From assembly GCA_015056585.1 (NCBI GenBank), contig SVFZ01000002.1, positions 57,467 to 121,466 on the forward strand: a stretch of 64,000 nt of DNA, given 5' to 3'. Position 1 is the stretch's first letter. Each line of letters begins with the position of its first letter. The notes beneath the pieces were generated by a model. That model saw only the letters and a list, made by a program, of their open reading frames with translations, ran no database searches and was not told where the DNA came from. The DNA comes from Butyrivibrio sp. (GTDB taxonomy: Bacteria > Bacillota > Clostridia > Lachnospirales > Lachnospiraceae). Shown piece by piece: positions 9,980 through 19,375 of this stretch. The translations under genes were made by a program, and so were the position numbers.

Positions 9980-10873
9980 CTAGAATTTACTAAGTTTTTC
10001 CACAAAGGTTTCACCCATTTCGCTGAGCTTCGCGCCTTTTCTTGAGATATAGCCGAAGGTCAGTGTCTCGTCTTCCTTAAGTTTTACCACTTTGATCTTG
10101 CTGGTATTTAAGCTGTCACCAAGCATGGCAACGCCTACGGCATAACCGTCAAGTCCCAGCATAAGCTCGATTGAAGTTGCTCTCTCGTTGGTACAGATTA
10201 CCTTTTTGTAGTCATAAGTAGCAAGCGCCTCTTCCCTGTAGTAAAAAGAGGTGTTTTCACCCTGATCAAAAACCATGCACGGATAGTCCTGAAGATCTTC
10301 CAATGACAATTCCTCATGATCTGCCAGAGGGTGATCCTTGGAAAGGTATACATAAGTATTTCTGGTAAAGAGCTCGTGAAACTCTAAAGATGCGTCTGCA
10401 AAAATTTTCTTGAAAGTACTCTTGTTAAAATCACTTAAAGCTATGACACCGACTTCACTTCTAAGGTTCTTGACATCCTCAATCACTTCACTGGTCTGTG
10501 TCTCACGGATATAGTACTGATACTCTTCAAGATCATACTCTTTTACGGTCTCGATAAAAGCATTGACTGCGATCGTATAATGCTGCATAGATACTGAAAA
10601 AGACGGGCGTTCTGCCTTACTGTTGAGGTACTTGTTCTCAACCTTTTCAAACTGTTCAACGGCATTTCTGGCGTAAGCAATAAAAGACGCTCCGGCTGCA
10701 GTTGTCACAACTCCGTTATGAACTCTCTCAAAAATCTGTATCCCCAGCTCATTCTCCAGATCTCTGACCGCACTTGAAAGTCCAGGCTGAGACACATAGA
10801 GGCGATCAGCTGCCTTTCTCATTGAGCATTCCTCGTCAATTGCAATTACATATTTAAGCTGCAGTATTGTCAT
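9980..10873 (-). CDS. LysR-family transcriptional regulator
   Basis: A 297-residue regulator with an N-terminal winged helix-turn-helix (residues 1-60; AADRLYVSQPGLSSAVRDLENELG) and a C-terminal periplasmic-binding-like effector domain, the usual LysR size and layout. The ATG has GAGAGGA about 9 bases upstream. It lies between a flavin-reductase-like gene and the binding-protein/chemoreceptor operon, all on the same strand. The palindrome at 9915-9935 is a candidate target. The effector cannot be told from sequence. Confidence 0.92.
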   Translation of the reverse strand: MTILQLKYVIAIDEECSMRKAADRLYVSQPGLSSAVRDLENELGIQIFERVHNGVVTTAAGASFIAYARNAVEQFEKVENKYLNSKAERPSFSVSMQHYTIAVNAFIETVKEYDLEEYQYYIRETQTSEVIEDVKNLRSEVGVIALSDFNKSTFKKIFADASLEFHELFTRNTYVYLSKDHPLADHEELSLEDLQDYPCMVFDQGENTSFYYREEALATYDYKKVICTNERATSIELMLGLDGYAVGVAMLGDSLNTSKIKVVKLKEDETLTFGYISRKGAKLSEMGETFVEKLSKF

Positions 10874-10952
10874 TTGAGCTATCCTCTCTTTGGGCTTATT
10901 TTTTTCTTGTTGTACATTTTGTCATATAGTCCCGACTCTTTCAATAGCAAAA

Positions 10953-11543
10953 TCACTTGTTTTTCTTTTTCGCTTTTTTCTTGGGCTTTGCAACACTGTA
11001 GCCGAATTTTCCAAGCTTTTCCCCAAGAGTAAAATACTCTCCATGTGAATATGCCACCAGATCAGCCTTCTTAAGGTCAAAGCGCTTATTTTCATCCATA
11101 TATTGGTCGTCCACTGAAACGCCCACAACTTCAGCTATAAACAGATCGTGGGTTCCCAGCTCCACAACTGATTTCACCTTACATTCAATGTTTACAGGGC
11201 TTTCCGCAATTCCCGGAGCTGAGACATATGTAGATTTCTGTGGCGTAAGCCCCATCTCCTTGAACTTGTCATGATCTCTTCCCGAGCGGACACCGCACCA
11301 GTCTGTAGCTCTGGTCAGTTTTCTGGTGGTGAGATTTACCACAAACTCGCCGGTTTCCTTGATAATGTCATAGGAATACCTCTCTTTTCTCACAGATATA
11401 GACAGCATCGCAGGTGAACTGCACACGTTTCCGGCCCAGGCAACGGTGATAATATTCGGTTTTTCTCCTTCGCGCTGACAGCTGACCATAACCGCCGGAA
11501 TTGGGTAAAGCATATTTCCGGGTTGCCACATTTCTTTTGCCAT
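10953..11543 (-). CDS. Flavin reductase-like (FMN-binding split barrel) protein
   Basis: A 196-residue flavoprotein of the flavin reductase / flavoredoxin family. PIPAVMVSCQREGEKPNIITVAWAG and CSSPAMLSISVRKERYSY are the FMN-binding segments, and FVVNL follows. The C-terminus is very lysine-rich (KPKKKAKKKNK). The start at 11543 (MAKEMWQ) is chosen because AAAGGAG lies 5 bases upstream; a start 36 bases earlier has no clear site. The physiological electron partner is unknown. It is followed by lysR on the same strand. Confidence 0.88.
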   Translation of the reverse strand: MAKEMWQPGNMLYPIPAVMVSCQREGEKPNIITVAWAGNVCSSPAMLSISVRKERYSYDIIKETGEFVVNLTTRKLTRATDWCGVRSGRDHDKFKEMGLTPQKSTYVSAPGIAESPVNIECKVKSVVELGTHDLFIAEVVGVSVDDQYMDENKRFDLKKADLVAYSHGEYFTLGEKLGKFGYSVAKPKKKAKKKNK

Positions 11544-11591
11544 TTTATCTCCTTTAATATCTTTGATTTCAGGTAGCATCTACCTTAATCA

Positions 11592-14417
11592 TTATTCTGA
11601 TTTTATCTGAAACAAGGATTCTACAGCCTCTGCACTCATTTCTTCTGAAGGCATGAACTTATCGGAATCCATATATGCGTAAATGCTGCCAAGAAGCGCC
11701 CTTGCCTCAGGATATTTCTGCAGATTTTGAAGCCCCATGGAGGAGATCATAAGCTTTCCGCCCATGCACCTTACTTCCATAAGCTGTGTCATAGGGCGCA
11801 GATATGCGTAGCAGTCCATTTCAGTAACAATCGTATCCATATACTTTGGCAGAATGATTGCCCTCTGTGTCGCCATCGGCCACCACTGATAGTTGGTAAA
11901 GCCCTCTGTTGGGAATCCGAATTCCTTAAAGATCGGATGTCTATCGTCTATCAGCTGCCCCATCGCGCCCTCCTGATTCGGGAAAGTTCCCACCGACCAG
12001 AAGTCCGTTGAAAACTGGGCTTTAATTGAATTTGGCAGAGCTTCCTTTGTGGACGGAGGTGTAAGATAAACCTTTCCGCCCTTTGAAAGAACCTCTTTTG
12101 CCCTGTCATCAAAGCACTCCGTCTCGTAAATTCCCTCAGGCCTGATTGGCGCTTCACAGCTGTATACCCATACAGGATATGTATTTGATATATCGCATCC
12201 GCTTATATTCAGCTCCAGATTAAAGCGGGTGTTCTTCTTAACCTCGCCAAGGTCGATGCAGATATTTCCTGCAATTGTCAGATCCCCTGCAGGATACGAC
12301 TTGTCTGATGGCTTCTGTCCGGGCTTACCTTTAGCACTGCCCTCCGACGTCTCTACAGCACCCTCAGAGGCCACTGCGCCCCTTGCAAACTCGCTGCCAT
12401 CCTCTGCTACAAGTTTCCAGTTAATCTTTCCGCAAATATCATCTTTCCCGTAATTTGCAACCTTGATCTCAGCCTTGAAGGCTTCCCTATTAGTATAAGT
12501 ATATTTTGGGAAAAGAGCCAGCACAGCCGATTCTCTAAAAAATGAATTAAACCTTTGAGGCTTTGCAAAATCAAAGGGTTTCTTCTGAAGGTGCGTATTC
12601 AACATACCCACCAGAGCAGTCCCCTGCCCCGGAAAATCCTGAAGTCCAAGGAGAGAAATCCCTGACATGCTCTTTGTCCTCATCACAGCTTCAACCTCTT
12701 CTCTGTAGGACAAAAGAGAAATCTCGCCGGTGGCATTTACTCTTTTTTTCCACTCCTCATCTGTTATTCCCAGTTCTTTTACCCTGTCTCTTACTATAGC
12801 AAGATTGTCAGCCCTGGTAACCCCTTTAAACGTCTCTATCTCATCAAAGTCAGGCAAAATCTCATACTGACCCACCTCAAAACTAAAGACCGGCTTATTA
12901 TACTCTTTTCTAAGGTCTTCCATCACATATTCAAAATCAAAGTCCGATGAAGCATAGCGTGTATTGAAAATGCCCTTTGTGCCTGACTCTCGGATATGTC
13001 TGTCCTTGTAACGGGCAGAGGTAAAGAAGTCACTTTCGCTGTCAGTGCCGTTTGCGCCGTAAAAATTATTGGAACCCCAGGCAAAAAGTCTTGTCTTGTC
13101 CAGTCTGTGAGCGATATCCAGGAGTCTGTGCATCTCTCCTATTCCGGCGTCATCAGCCTGCAGCTCATTTCCCCAGGTAAGCATCACAAATGAAGGGTGA
13201 TTGCCATAGGTACGCAGTATCTCCCTCATCTCTGTCTCATAGTAGCGTCTGCTCTCCTCTGTTCCAAAAGCCTGCCTTGGATTCCAGTGCGAAAGCTCCG
13301 GCTGCATCAATACCCCCAGTTTATCCGCAGCCCTGAATGCTGCCTCAGGAGGGCACCAGGAATGGAATCTCAGGCAGTTAACTCCATATGCTATATATGT
13401 TTTAACAATTTTTTCCCAGCTTACCTCATCCATCGGCGGATGCCCGGTTTCAGGGAAATATGCGCAGTTTGCTTCGCTTCTTAAAAAGATTCTCCTTCCG
13501 TTCAGCGTTAGTCTCCCTTCCTCATCATAGGAAAAAGATCTGACGCCAAAATTTGCCGTATACTCGGAAAGAGGCTCCCCATCTGTATTTGATCCATCCA
13601 TAACACTTACCTTTACAGTTTGAAGCCTTCCCCTGTATTCGTCCCATTTATTGTTAAGAGCATCCTCATTCAGTGCAATTCTTGGAAGTCTGACCGTAAC
13701 TGTCCCGCTTTCATCACCAAGTCCTGCGCCAATGCCTCTAAACGCTTCATCCTTAGCAAGACATTTTCCGGATACTTTCACCGTCACATTGTCCGTCTCT
13801 TTACCAAGACAGAGTTCGACTGCTATCTCCAGCTCTTTTCCCATAGGATAAACAGTGACACCAGAAATGAAAGTCTGTTCCTTCTCTTCAATAAAGATAT
13901 TCCCGATGATTCCGTTCCAGTTTGTCTGGGACTCGTCCGTGGCTGCTGATGAAAAAACAATATCCCTGTAGGGAAGTCCCGGATATGAGTTGTCCGATGT
14001 AAGCTCAATCCTGCATCCGCTGCGGAGCTTTCCTGTAACCTCAAAAACATAAGGAGTGCTGAGGCTCCCGGAAATACACTTTATCGGTGAATCGTCTATT
14101 TTAAGTGAAAGAGCTCTTGCTCTCTCTGCCACAAGAAAATAGCGCTTTCCGGGCTTTATCTGTTCATTAAAAGTCCTTGAAAAGCGGGCAGGTCCTTCAT
14201 AGGTATAATTTCTGGTAAGCCTGGAGGTGATGACCTTGGTTTCCTCCATGGTCTTATTCAGCTTCTTGTTTCTGTCCTCCACATCGGGGTGCCAGGGCTT
14301 TGCAACTATATCCGGATCTCCCACCTTGTTTTCATCTAAAGTTCCCGGTAGAAATGCCTTGATTTCACTTTGTTTTTCTGTAGATAAATTCCACTCTCCG
14401 CTCAGATCAAATCTCAT
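11592..14417 (-). CDS. Glycoside hydrolase family 2 protein (beta-galactosidase/glucuronidase type)
   Basis: A 941-residue cytoplasmic enzyme without signal peptide, expected to hydrolyse beta-linked glycosides taken up by the cell. The N-terminal jelly-roll (about 1-180) and immunoglobulin-like domain (about 180-295) lead into a TIM barrel starting at LNGRRIFLRSEANC. The acid/base glutamate is E418 in WGNEL. The nucleophile candidate is E514 in FSFEVGQYE. About 370 residues follow the barrel, longer than the simplest GH2 enzymes. The exact sugar cannot be read from sequence. It lies directly downstream of an AraC regulator on the same strand. Confidence 0.9.
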   Translation of the reverse strand: MRFDLSGEWNLSTEKQSEIKAFLPGTLDENKVGDPDIVAKPWHPDVEDRNKKLNKTMEETKVITSRLTRNYTYEGPARFSRTFNEQIKPGKRYFLVAERARALSLKIDDSPIKCISGSLSTPYVFEVTGKLRSGCRIELTSDNSYPGLPYRDIVFSSAATDESQTNWNGIIGNIFIEEKEQTFISGVTVYPMGKELEIAVELCLGKETDNVTVKVSGKCLAKDEAFRGIGAGLGDESGTVTVRLPRIALNEDALNNKWDEYRGRLQTVKVSVMDGSNTDGEPLSEYTANFGVRSFSYDEEGRLTLNGRRIFLRSEANCAYFPETGHPPMDEVSWEKIVKTYIAYGVNCLRFHSWCPPEAAFRAADKLGVLMQPELSHWNPRQAFGTEESRRYYETEMREILRTYGNHPSFVMLTWGNELQADDAGIGEMHRLLDIAHRLDKTRLFAWGSNNFYGANGTDSESDFFTSARYKDRHIRESGTKGIFNTRYASSDFDFEYVMEDLRKEYNKPVFSFEVGQYEILPDFDEIETFKGVTRADNLAIVRDRVKELGITDEEWKKRVNATGEISLLSYREEVEAVMRTKSMSGISLLGLQDFPGQGTALVGMLNTHLQKKPFDFAKPQRFNSFFRESAVLALFPKYTYTNREAFKAEIKVANYGKDDICGKINWKLVAEDGSEFARGAVASEGAVETSEGSAKGKPGQKPSDKSYPAGDLTIAGNICIDLGEVKKNTRFNLELNISGCDISNTYPVWVYSCEAPIRPEGIYETECFDDRAKEVLSKGGKVYLTPPSTKEALPNSIKAQFSTDFWSVGTFPNQEGAMGQLIDDRHPIFKEFGFPTEGFTNYQWWPMATQRAIILPKYMDTIVTEMDCYAYLRPMTQLMEVRCMGGKLMISSMGLQNLQKYPEARALLGSIYAYMDSDKFMPSEEMSAEAVESLFQIKSE

Positions 14418-14447
14418 CTTTTGCCTCTTTCCTCATTCACTTTGAAT

Positions 14448-15299
14448 TTATCGTGCTGATTGCTTGATTCCGTTTCTGTACTCTAAAGGCGTCATCCCTG
14501 TCCTCTTTTTAAAAGAGCTGCAGAATGCACTTTCATCCTTGAATCCGGCCATCTGTGCCACTTCTACAATCCCTGTATTGGAAGAAGCCAGGTAATACTT
14601 CGCTGAAGCTATCCTGGTTTCAATCAGGAACTGGTGCGGTGTCATGCCCACCTTTTTCTTGAACGCCCTCACAAAATAGTATGGCGACAGATGTATCATT
14701 TCAGCTAATGAATTTAGTGAAATATCTTCGCTAAAATGCTCATTTATATATGAAACAACCTTCTTGAAGGAATCTGATTCGCCGCTCTGTCCATTACTTT
14801 CGGGATTCATCAGAATGTTCATCAAAAGATGCAGGTAGACAGAATACTCACCTTCTGTCTCCTTCTTTTTCCCCGAAAGCCCGTAAAATATACTCTCCAA
14901 AAGAGTTCTGATCTCAGTCTCCCGCAAAGTGGTTATAATATTTCCCTTCTCTTCTATGACGGCATTAAAAAAATCCGAAGCCGCCTTTCCGTCAAAATGC
15001 GCCCACAGAACCTGAGCACCCTCTCTGCTTCCGTACTCATGACGCTCATAGCAGTTAATTAGAAGGACCTGACCCGGATAAACCTTGGTCTCTTTCCCCT
15101 CCAGCACAGCCTCAACAACGCCGCTCTCCACCAGAAGGATAAGAAAGCTGTCATACCGCTCCCTCAGTAAGTGATATCCGGGCATGTAAGTAAATCGCCC
15201 TGCCACTGTGGGGTATAGATAAATTCTCTCCGCCAGCTTGCTGGGCGTGTTAAAAAAATATTCTGAACTTAAATCTACAAGCTTCTCTTCAGATTTCAT
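14448..15299 (-). CDS. AraC-family transcriptional regulator (cupin sensor)
   Basis: A 283-residue regulator. The N-terminal half is a cupin-like ligand domain (LVESGVVEAVLEGKETKVYPGQVLLINCYERHEY, about 52-86). The C-terminal 100 residues hold two helix-turn-helix units (SLNSLAEMIHLSPYYFVRAFKKKVG and TGIVEVAQMAGFKDESAFCSSFKKRTG). It is divergent from the DUF5107/TPR gene at 15524 and upstream of the GH2 gene, so it probably controls both in response to a sugar. The 224-base divergent region is AT-rich with no firm operator. Confidence 0.92.
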   Translation of the reverse strand: MKSEEKLVDLSSEYFFNTPSKLAERIYLYPTVAGRFTYMPGYHLLRERYDSFLILLVESGVVEAVLEGKETKVYPGQVLLINCYERHEYGSREGAQVLWAHFDGKAASDFFNAVIEEKGNIITTLRETEIRTLLESIFYGLSGKKKETEGEYSVYLHLLMNILMNPESNGQSGESDSFKKVVSYINEHFSEDISLNSLAEMIHLSPYYFVRAFKKKVGMTPHQFLIETRIASAKYYLASSNTGIVEVAQMAGFKDESAFCSSFKKRTGMTPLEYRNGIKQSAR

Positions 15300-15523
15300 A
15301 AATTACCCTGCCCCGAATTATTTTTCCCTTTTAACAATAACAAAAACCCTCTCCTGTGTACAGAGCAATATTTTTATATATTAAGTCAAATTTGTCTAAT
15401 GATATTCCGTAATTTACTGGATATTATAGATTGTATAAGGCAACAATATTTTTCTAATTATACGAATTATTGAATACATAAAATAACTTTTTTAAAGCAT
15501 TTTTCACGATCAGGGAGACAGCC

Positions 15524-18500
15524 ATGGAAAGAGTGAATATCTGGGAAGAAACTGTAGTAATACCAACCTATGAGGTGGGAAAGGCGGATAAAAATCCTAT
15601 GTTCCTTGAAAAGCGCGTATACCAGGGAAGCACAGGTAAAATCTATCCTTATCCGTCCACCAACGAGATCAGTCGAGTAAAAAAGGATAAGAAATGGAAT
15701 GCGGTTTTCCTTGAAAATGAGTATCTGAAGATAATGATTCTCCCTGAATTGGGTGGAAGGATCCAGCGCGCTCTGGATAAAACCAACAACTACGATTTTG
15801 TTTACTATAACAGAGTCATTAAGCCTGCCCTTGTGGGTCTTACAGGCCCCTGGATATCAGGCGGAATTGAATTTAACTGGCCTCAGCACCACAGACCGAC
15901 CACCTACAGCCCTGTGGATCACAAGATTATTGAAAACAGTGATGGAAGCATGTCTCTTCTGGTAGGGGATGTGGACCAGATGTACGGTACAAAGGTAGTG
16001 ACAAAGTTCACTCTATACCCCGGAAAAGCCTATATCGAGATCACCGGCCAGCTTTACAACAGGACTCCTCTTCCGCAGACGTTCCTGTGGTGGGCAAATC
16101 CTGCCGTGTCAGTAAATGACCACACACAGTCCATTTTCCCGCCCGACGTACACAACGTCTACGACCATGGCAAAAGAGCTGTCTCACGCTTTCCTATTGC
16201 AACAGGCGAATACTACAAGCATGATTACAGCGAAGGTGTAGATATTTCCCGCTACAAAAATATACCTGTTCCCACTTCCTACATGGCTGAAAAGTCTGAC
16301 TATGACTTCGTCGGCGGCTATGATTACCAGAAGAAAGCCGGTCTTCTTCACGTGGCCGACCATCACATCTCTCCCGGCAAAAAACAGTGGACCTGGGGAT
16401 GTGGCGACTTTGGAAAAGCCTGGGACAGAAACCTTACAGATGAAGACGGTCCTTATATTGAGCTGATGACCGGCATGTTCTGCGACAACCAGCCTGATTT
16501 CACATGGCTAAAGCCCTACGAGGAAAAGGTGTTTAATCAGTACTTTATGCCTTATAAAGCTGTTGGTCAGGTCAAAAATGCCAGCATCCATGCGGCACTG
16601 AATATAGAAAAGAAAGATGATTCTCATCTTTATATCTGTGCCTATGCCACAGAAAAATATAAGGATGCACAGATAGTTGTTTTTTATGAGGGAAAAGAAA
16701 TATTCAGGGAATCTGCAGTTCTTTCTCCTGTTGATATCTACGAAAAGGAGCTTTCTCTTGATACTCCAAACGAATACAAAGTAAGAGTCTGTGTCATATC
16801 AAACGGAAAAGAGCTTGTATCCTATGTGCCAAAAGATCAGGGAATCCCTGAATTTGCTGAGCCTGCCAAGGCTGCTCTTCTTCCAAAGGAAATAAAGACA
16901 AATGAAGAGCTCTATCTAACAGGACAACATATAGAGCAGTACAGGCATGCAACCTGGCTTCCCGATCCCTATTACCTTGAGGGTCTTGAGAGAGACCCTG
17001 ATGATACCAGAATAAACAACGCTTACGGCCTTCTTCTCCTCAGAAGAGGCCGGTTTGAAGAATCGGAAAAATACTTCAGGACAGCCATAAAGCGCCTTAC
17101 AAAAATGCACCCTGCTCCTTACGATGCTGAACCCTACTACAATCTTGGTCTGTCTCTTTTTTACCGGGAAAAATATGACGAAGCCTACGATGCTTTCTAC
17201 AAAGCCTCATGGACCAATGAACTGCAGGAGATGTCCTTCTACTATCTGGCTGCAATTGCTTCAAGAAGAGGCGAATATGAACTTGCCCTCTCCTTCGCAG
17301 AATCCGGCCTTGTTAAAAACAGCCATAACATAAAGGCAAGAGGGCTTAAGGCTATGATTCTTCACAAGCTCGGAAGAGATGAAGAAAGCCTTGCCCGGAT
17401 AGAAGAAAACTTAAAGCTGGATGCGTTTGATTATGTATCAAGATATGTGGGAATCTGCATTGCACACGGAAGCGGAGATGTACAGTCTCAGGAGCAGTTC
17501 ACCTTGGACTTCCATGCTCTTACAAGAGACTTCCATGAGACATACCTGATGGTAGCTCGTGACCTGGCAGAAAGCGGCTTCTACCCGGAGGCAGTAAATG
17601 TCCTTAAGATGTATCCCGGCGATAAGCCGATGATACATTATTACCTTGGAAGCTATATATTAAAGTGTTTGCAGTTTCCTGCCTCTAAAGCCTCTTCGGT
17701 GTCACAACATGAGGATATATCTGAAATGTCAGCTGCAGCAGAGTTTAATCTGGCTGAGAGGAGTGATCCTTACTGCTGCTTCCCGAATAAGCTCGAGGAT
17801 ATTGCAGTTCTTAATGATGCTATTTCACATAATCCCGGCGGCGCCAAGGCTTACTACTACTTAGGGTGCCTAAATTACGATAAGCTATCCTTTGATAAGT
17901 CAATAGATCTCTGGGAGAAGTCCGCAGCTATCGATGCCACCTATCCTACGCTTCTTCGCAATCTCTCGATTGCTTACTACAACAAGCGCGGGGATAAAGA
18001 CAAGGCAAAAGAGTGCATTGAAAAGGCATTTGCTCTTGATAGATCCGATGCAAGAGTGTTCCTTGAGATGGATCAGCTCTATCAGCGCCTGAACGTAAGC
18101 CTTACGGAAAGACTGGATAACTATGAGAAAAACATATCTCTGATCGATAAAAGAGATGATCTCTACACTGAGTACGTTACACTTTTAAATACTCTCGGAG
18201 ATTACAAGAAAGCACATGACAAGATAACTTCCCATAACTTCCAAACCTGGGAAGGTGCTGAAGGCAAAATAACAGCGCAGTTTAAGCTCAGTCTGTTCAT
18301 GCTTGCCAAGGATGCATATTCATCTGCAGATTATTTGAAGGCAAAAGAGCTGCTTGAAGAAGCACTGTCCTATCCCGAAAATCTGGGCGAAGGAAGACTG
18401 GAAGGCACCAAGGACAACAACCTCTACTATCTCCTTGGGCTTACAGAAGAAAAGCTCTCACAAGACATTGGCATATCAGCAGAAGAAAAGCATCAGCTCC

Positions 18501-18910
18501 TTTCAGCGTCTCTTGAGCACCTACACGCCGCTACCCTTGGTGTATCAGAGCCTGCCGGAATGATGTACTATTACGATCAGCCCGCAGATATGATACTGTT
18601 CCAAGGTCTTGCCTATGAAAAACTCGGTGACAAAAAAGCTGCCAATAGTCGTTTCTACAAGCTCCTTGACTATGGCGAAAAGCACCTTAAAGACAAATTT
18701 GTCATGGACTATTTTGCAGTTTCCATGCCTGATATGTCAGTGTATGACTCCGACATGGATCTTAAGAACACTATGCACTGCTATTACCTTATGGGTCTTG
18801 CTGATCTTGGCCTTAAAAAGCGCAGTGAAGCTGAAAGCTGGTTCAGGAAAACACTGGAAGCGGACAACGGGCATCAGTTATCTAGAATATATATGTTATA
18901 TAAATTATAA
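15524..18910 (+). CDS. DUF5107 and tetratricopeptide-repeat protein
   Basis: A large protein of 1128 residues without signal peptide. The first 340 residues are a DUF5107 domain, a galactose-mutarotase-like fold rich in aromatic residues (WISGGIEFNWPQHHRPT, YDFVGGYDYQKKAGLLHVADHH). The rest is a series of TPR-like helical repeats (AYGLLLLRRGRFEESEKYFRTAI; LGCLNYDKLSFDKSIDLWEKSA). Such proteins commonly sit in glycoside-utilisation loci. Here it is divergent from the AraC regulator and the GH2 enzyme. GGGAG lies 9 bases before the ATG. Its biochemical role is not established; sugar recognition and complex scaffolding are reasonable guesses. Confidence 0.85.
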   Translation: MERVNIWEETVVIPTYEVGKADKNPMFLEKRVYQGSTGKIYPYPSTNEISRVKKDKKWNAVFLENEYLKIMILPELGGRIQRALDKTNNYDFVYYNRVIKPALVGLTGPWISGGIEFNWPQHHRPTTYSPVDHKIIENSDGSMSLLVGDVDQMYGTKVVTKFTLYPGKAYIEITGQLYNRTPLPQTFLWWANPAVSVNDHTQSIFPPDVHNVYDHGKRAVSRFPIATGEYYKHDYSEGVDISRYKNIPVPTSYMAEKSDYDFVGGYDYQKKAGLLHVADHHISPGKKQWTWGCGDFGKAWDRNLTDEDGPYIELMTGMFCDNQPDFTWLKPYEEKVFNQYFMPYKAVGQVKNASIHAALNIEKKDDSHLYICAYATEKYKDAQIVVFYEGKEIFRESAVLSPVDIYEKELSLDTPNEYKVRVCVISNGKELVSYVPKDQGIPEFAEPAKAALLPKEIKTNEELYLTGQHIEQYRHATWLPDPYYLEGLERDPDDTRINNAYGLLLLRRGRFEESEKYFRTAIKRLTKMHPAPYDAEPYYNLGLSLFYREKYDEAYDAFYKASWTNELQEMSFYYLAAIASRRGEYELALSFAESGLVKNSHNIKARGLKAMILHKLGRDEESLARIEENLKLDAFDYVSRYVGICIAHGSGDVQSQEQFTLDFHALTRDFHETYLMVARDLAESGFYPEAVNVLKMYPGDKPMIHYYLGSYILKCLQFPASKASSVSQHEDISEMSAAAEFNLAERSDPYCCFPNKLEDIAVLNDAISHNPGGAKAYYYLGCLNYDKLSFDKSIDLWEKSAAIDATYPTLLRNLSIAYYNKRGDKDKAKECIEKAFALDRSDARVFLEMDQLYQRLNVSLTERLDNYEKNISLIDKRDDLYTEYVTLLNTLGDYKKAHDKITSHNFQTWEGAEGKITAQFKLSLFMLAKDAYSSADYLKAKELLEEALSYPENLGEGRLEGTKDNNLYYLLGLTEEKLSQDIGISAEEKHQLLSASLEHLHAATLGVSEPAGMMYYYDQPADMILFQGLAYEKLGDKKAANSRFYKLLDYGEKHLKDKFVMDYFAVSMPDMSVYDSDMDLKNTMHCYYLMGLADLGLKKRSEAESWFRKTLEADNGHQLSRIYMLYKL

Positions 18911-18945
18911 AATGTAATCTTGCAAAATAAAAAGCGGATTTTACG

Positions 18946-19353
18946 TCACTGACCATAACCAAGTTCTAAGATGTCATCAATACTGATTGCCCCGATATTC
19001 TCAAGGAGTATCTTGCGTTCAATCATATTGATCTTGTGAACAATCCCGGTTATGGTCTCGTATTTTCCGCCGTCCTTAAGCAAGTCAGGAACAAAATACG
19101 TCACTGAAACTTCAGGTTTTTCAGCGATGTGAGATGATATTTCCAAAAGCTTCATATCCAGTTCGCTCTTCATCTCTTCGCTAAGCTCGATTTTTCTTCC
19201 AGTTATCCTCGCAGCTTCATCAACCGCATCATCATAACCTGTCAGAGCTGCAAAAGGCGCAAACTGAGCAGCCCTGTTTTCAAGAGGCATCGGAAGATGA
19301 TGCCTTGATACAGGTCTTTCCATATGAATAATATCGTCATACTTTCCGCTCAT
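18946..19353 (-). CDS. YolD-like protein
   Basis: A small protein of 135 residues of the YolD-like family. The signature region RAAQFAPFAALTGYDDAV follows MSGKYDDIIHMERPVS. The start at 19353 is chosen because it aligns with the family N-terminus. A longer reading frame to 19434 would run into the polymerase gene and has no better site. It lies 22 bases after the Y-family polymerase stop, the usual polymerase-YolD arrangement in Firmicutes. It is assumed to help or regulate the polymerase. Confidence 0.85.
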   Translation of the reverse strand: MSGKYDDIIHMERPVSRHHLPMPLENRAAQFAPFAALTGYDDAVDEAARITGRKIELSEEMKSELDMKLLEISSHIAEKPEVSVTYFVPDLLKDGGKYETITGIVHKINMIERKILLENIGAISIDDILELGYGQ

Positions 19354-19375
19354 GCTTTCTACAGTCTTTATCTTC

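Noticed and set aside
15300..15523. Possible divergent operators between the AraC and DUF5107 genes
   Set aside because: The region is AT-rich and no convincing dyad or consensus promoter could be picked.
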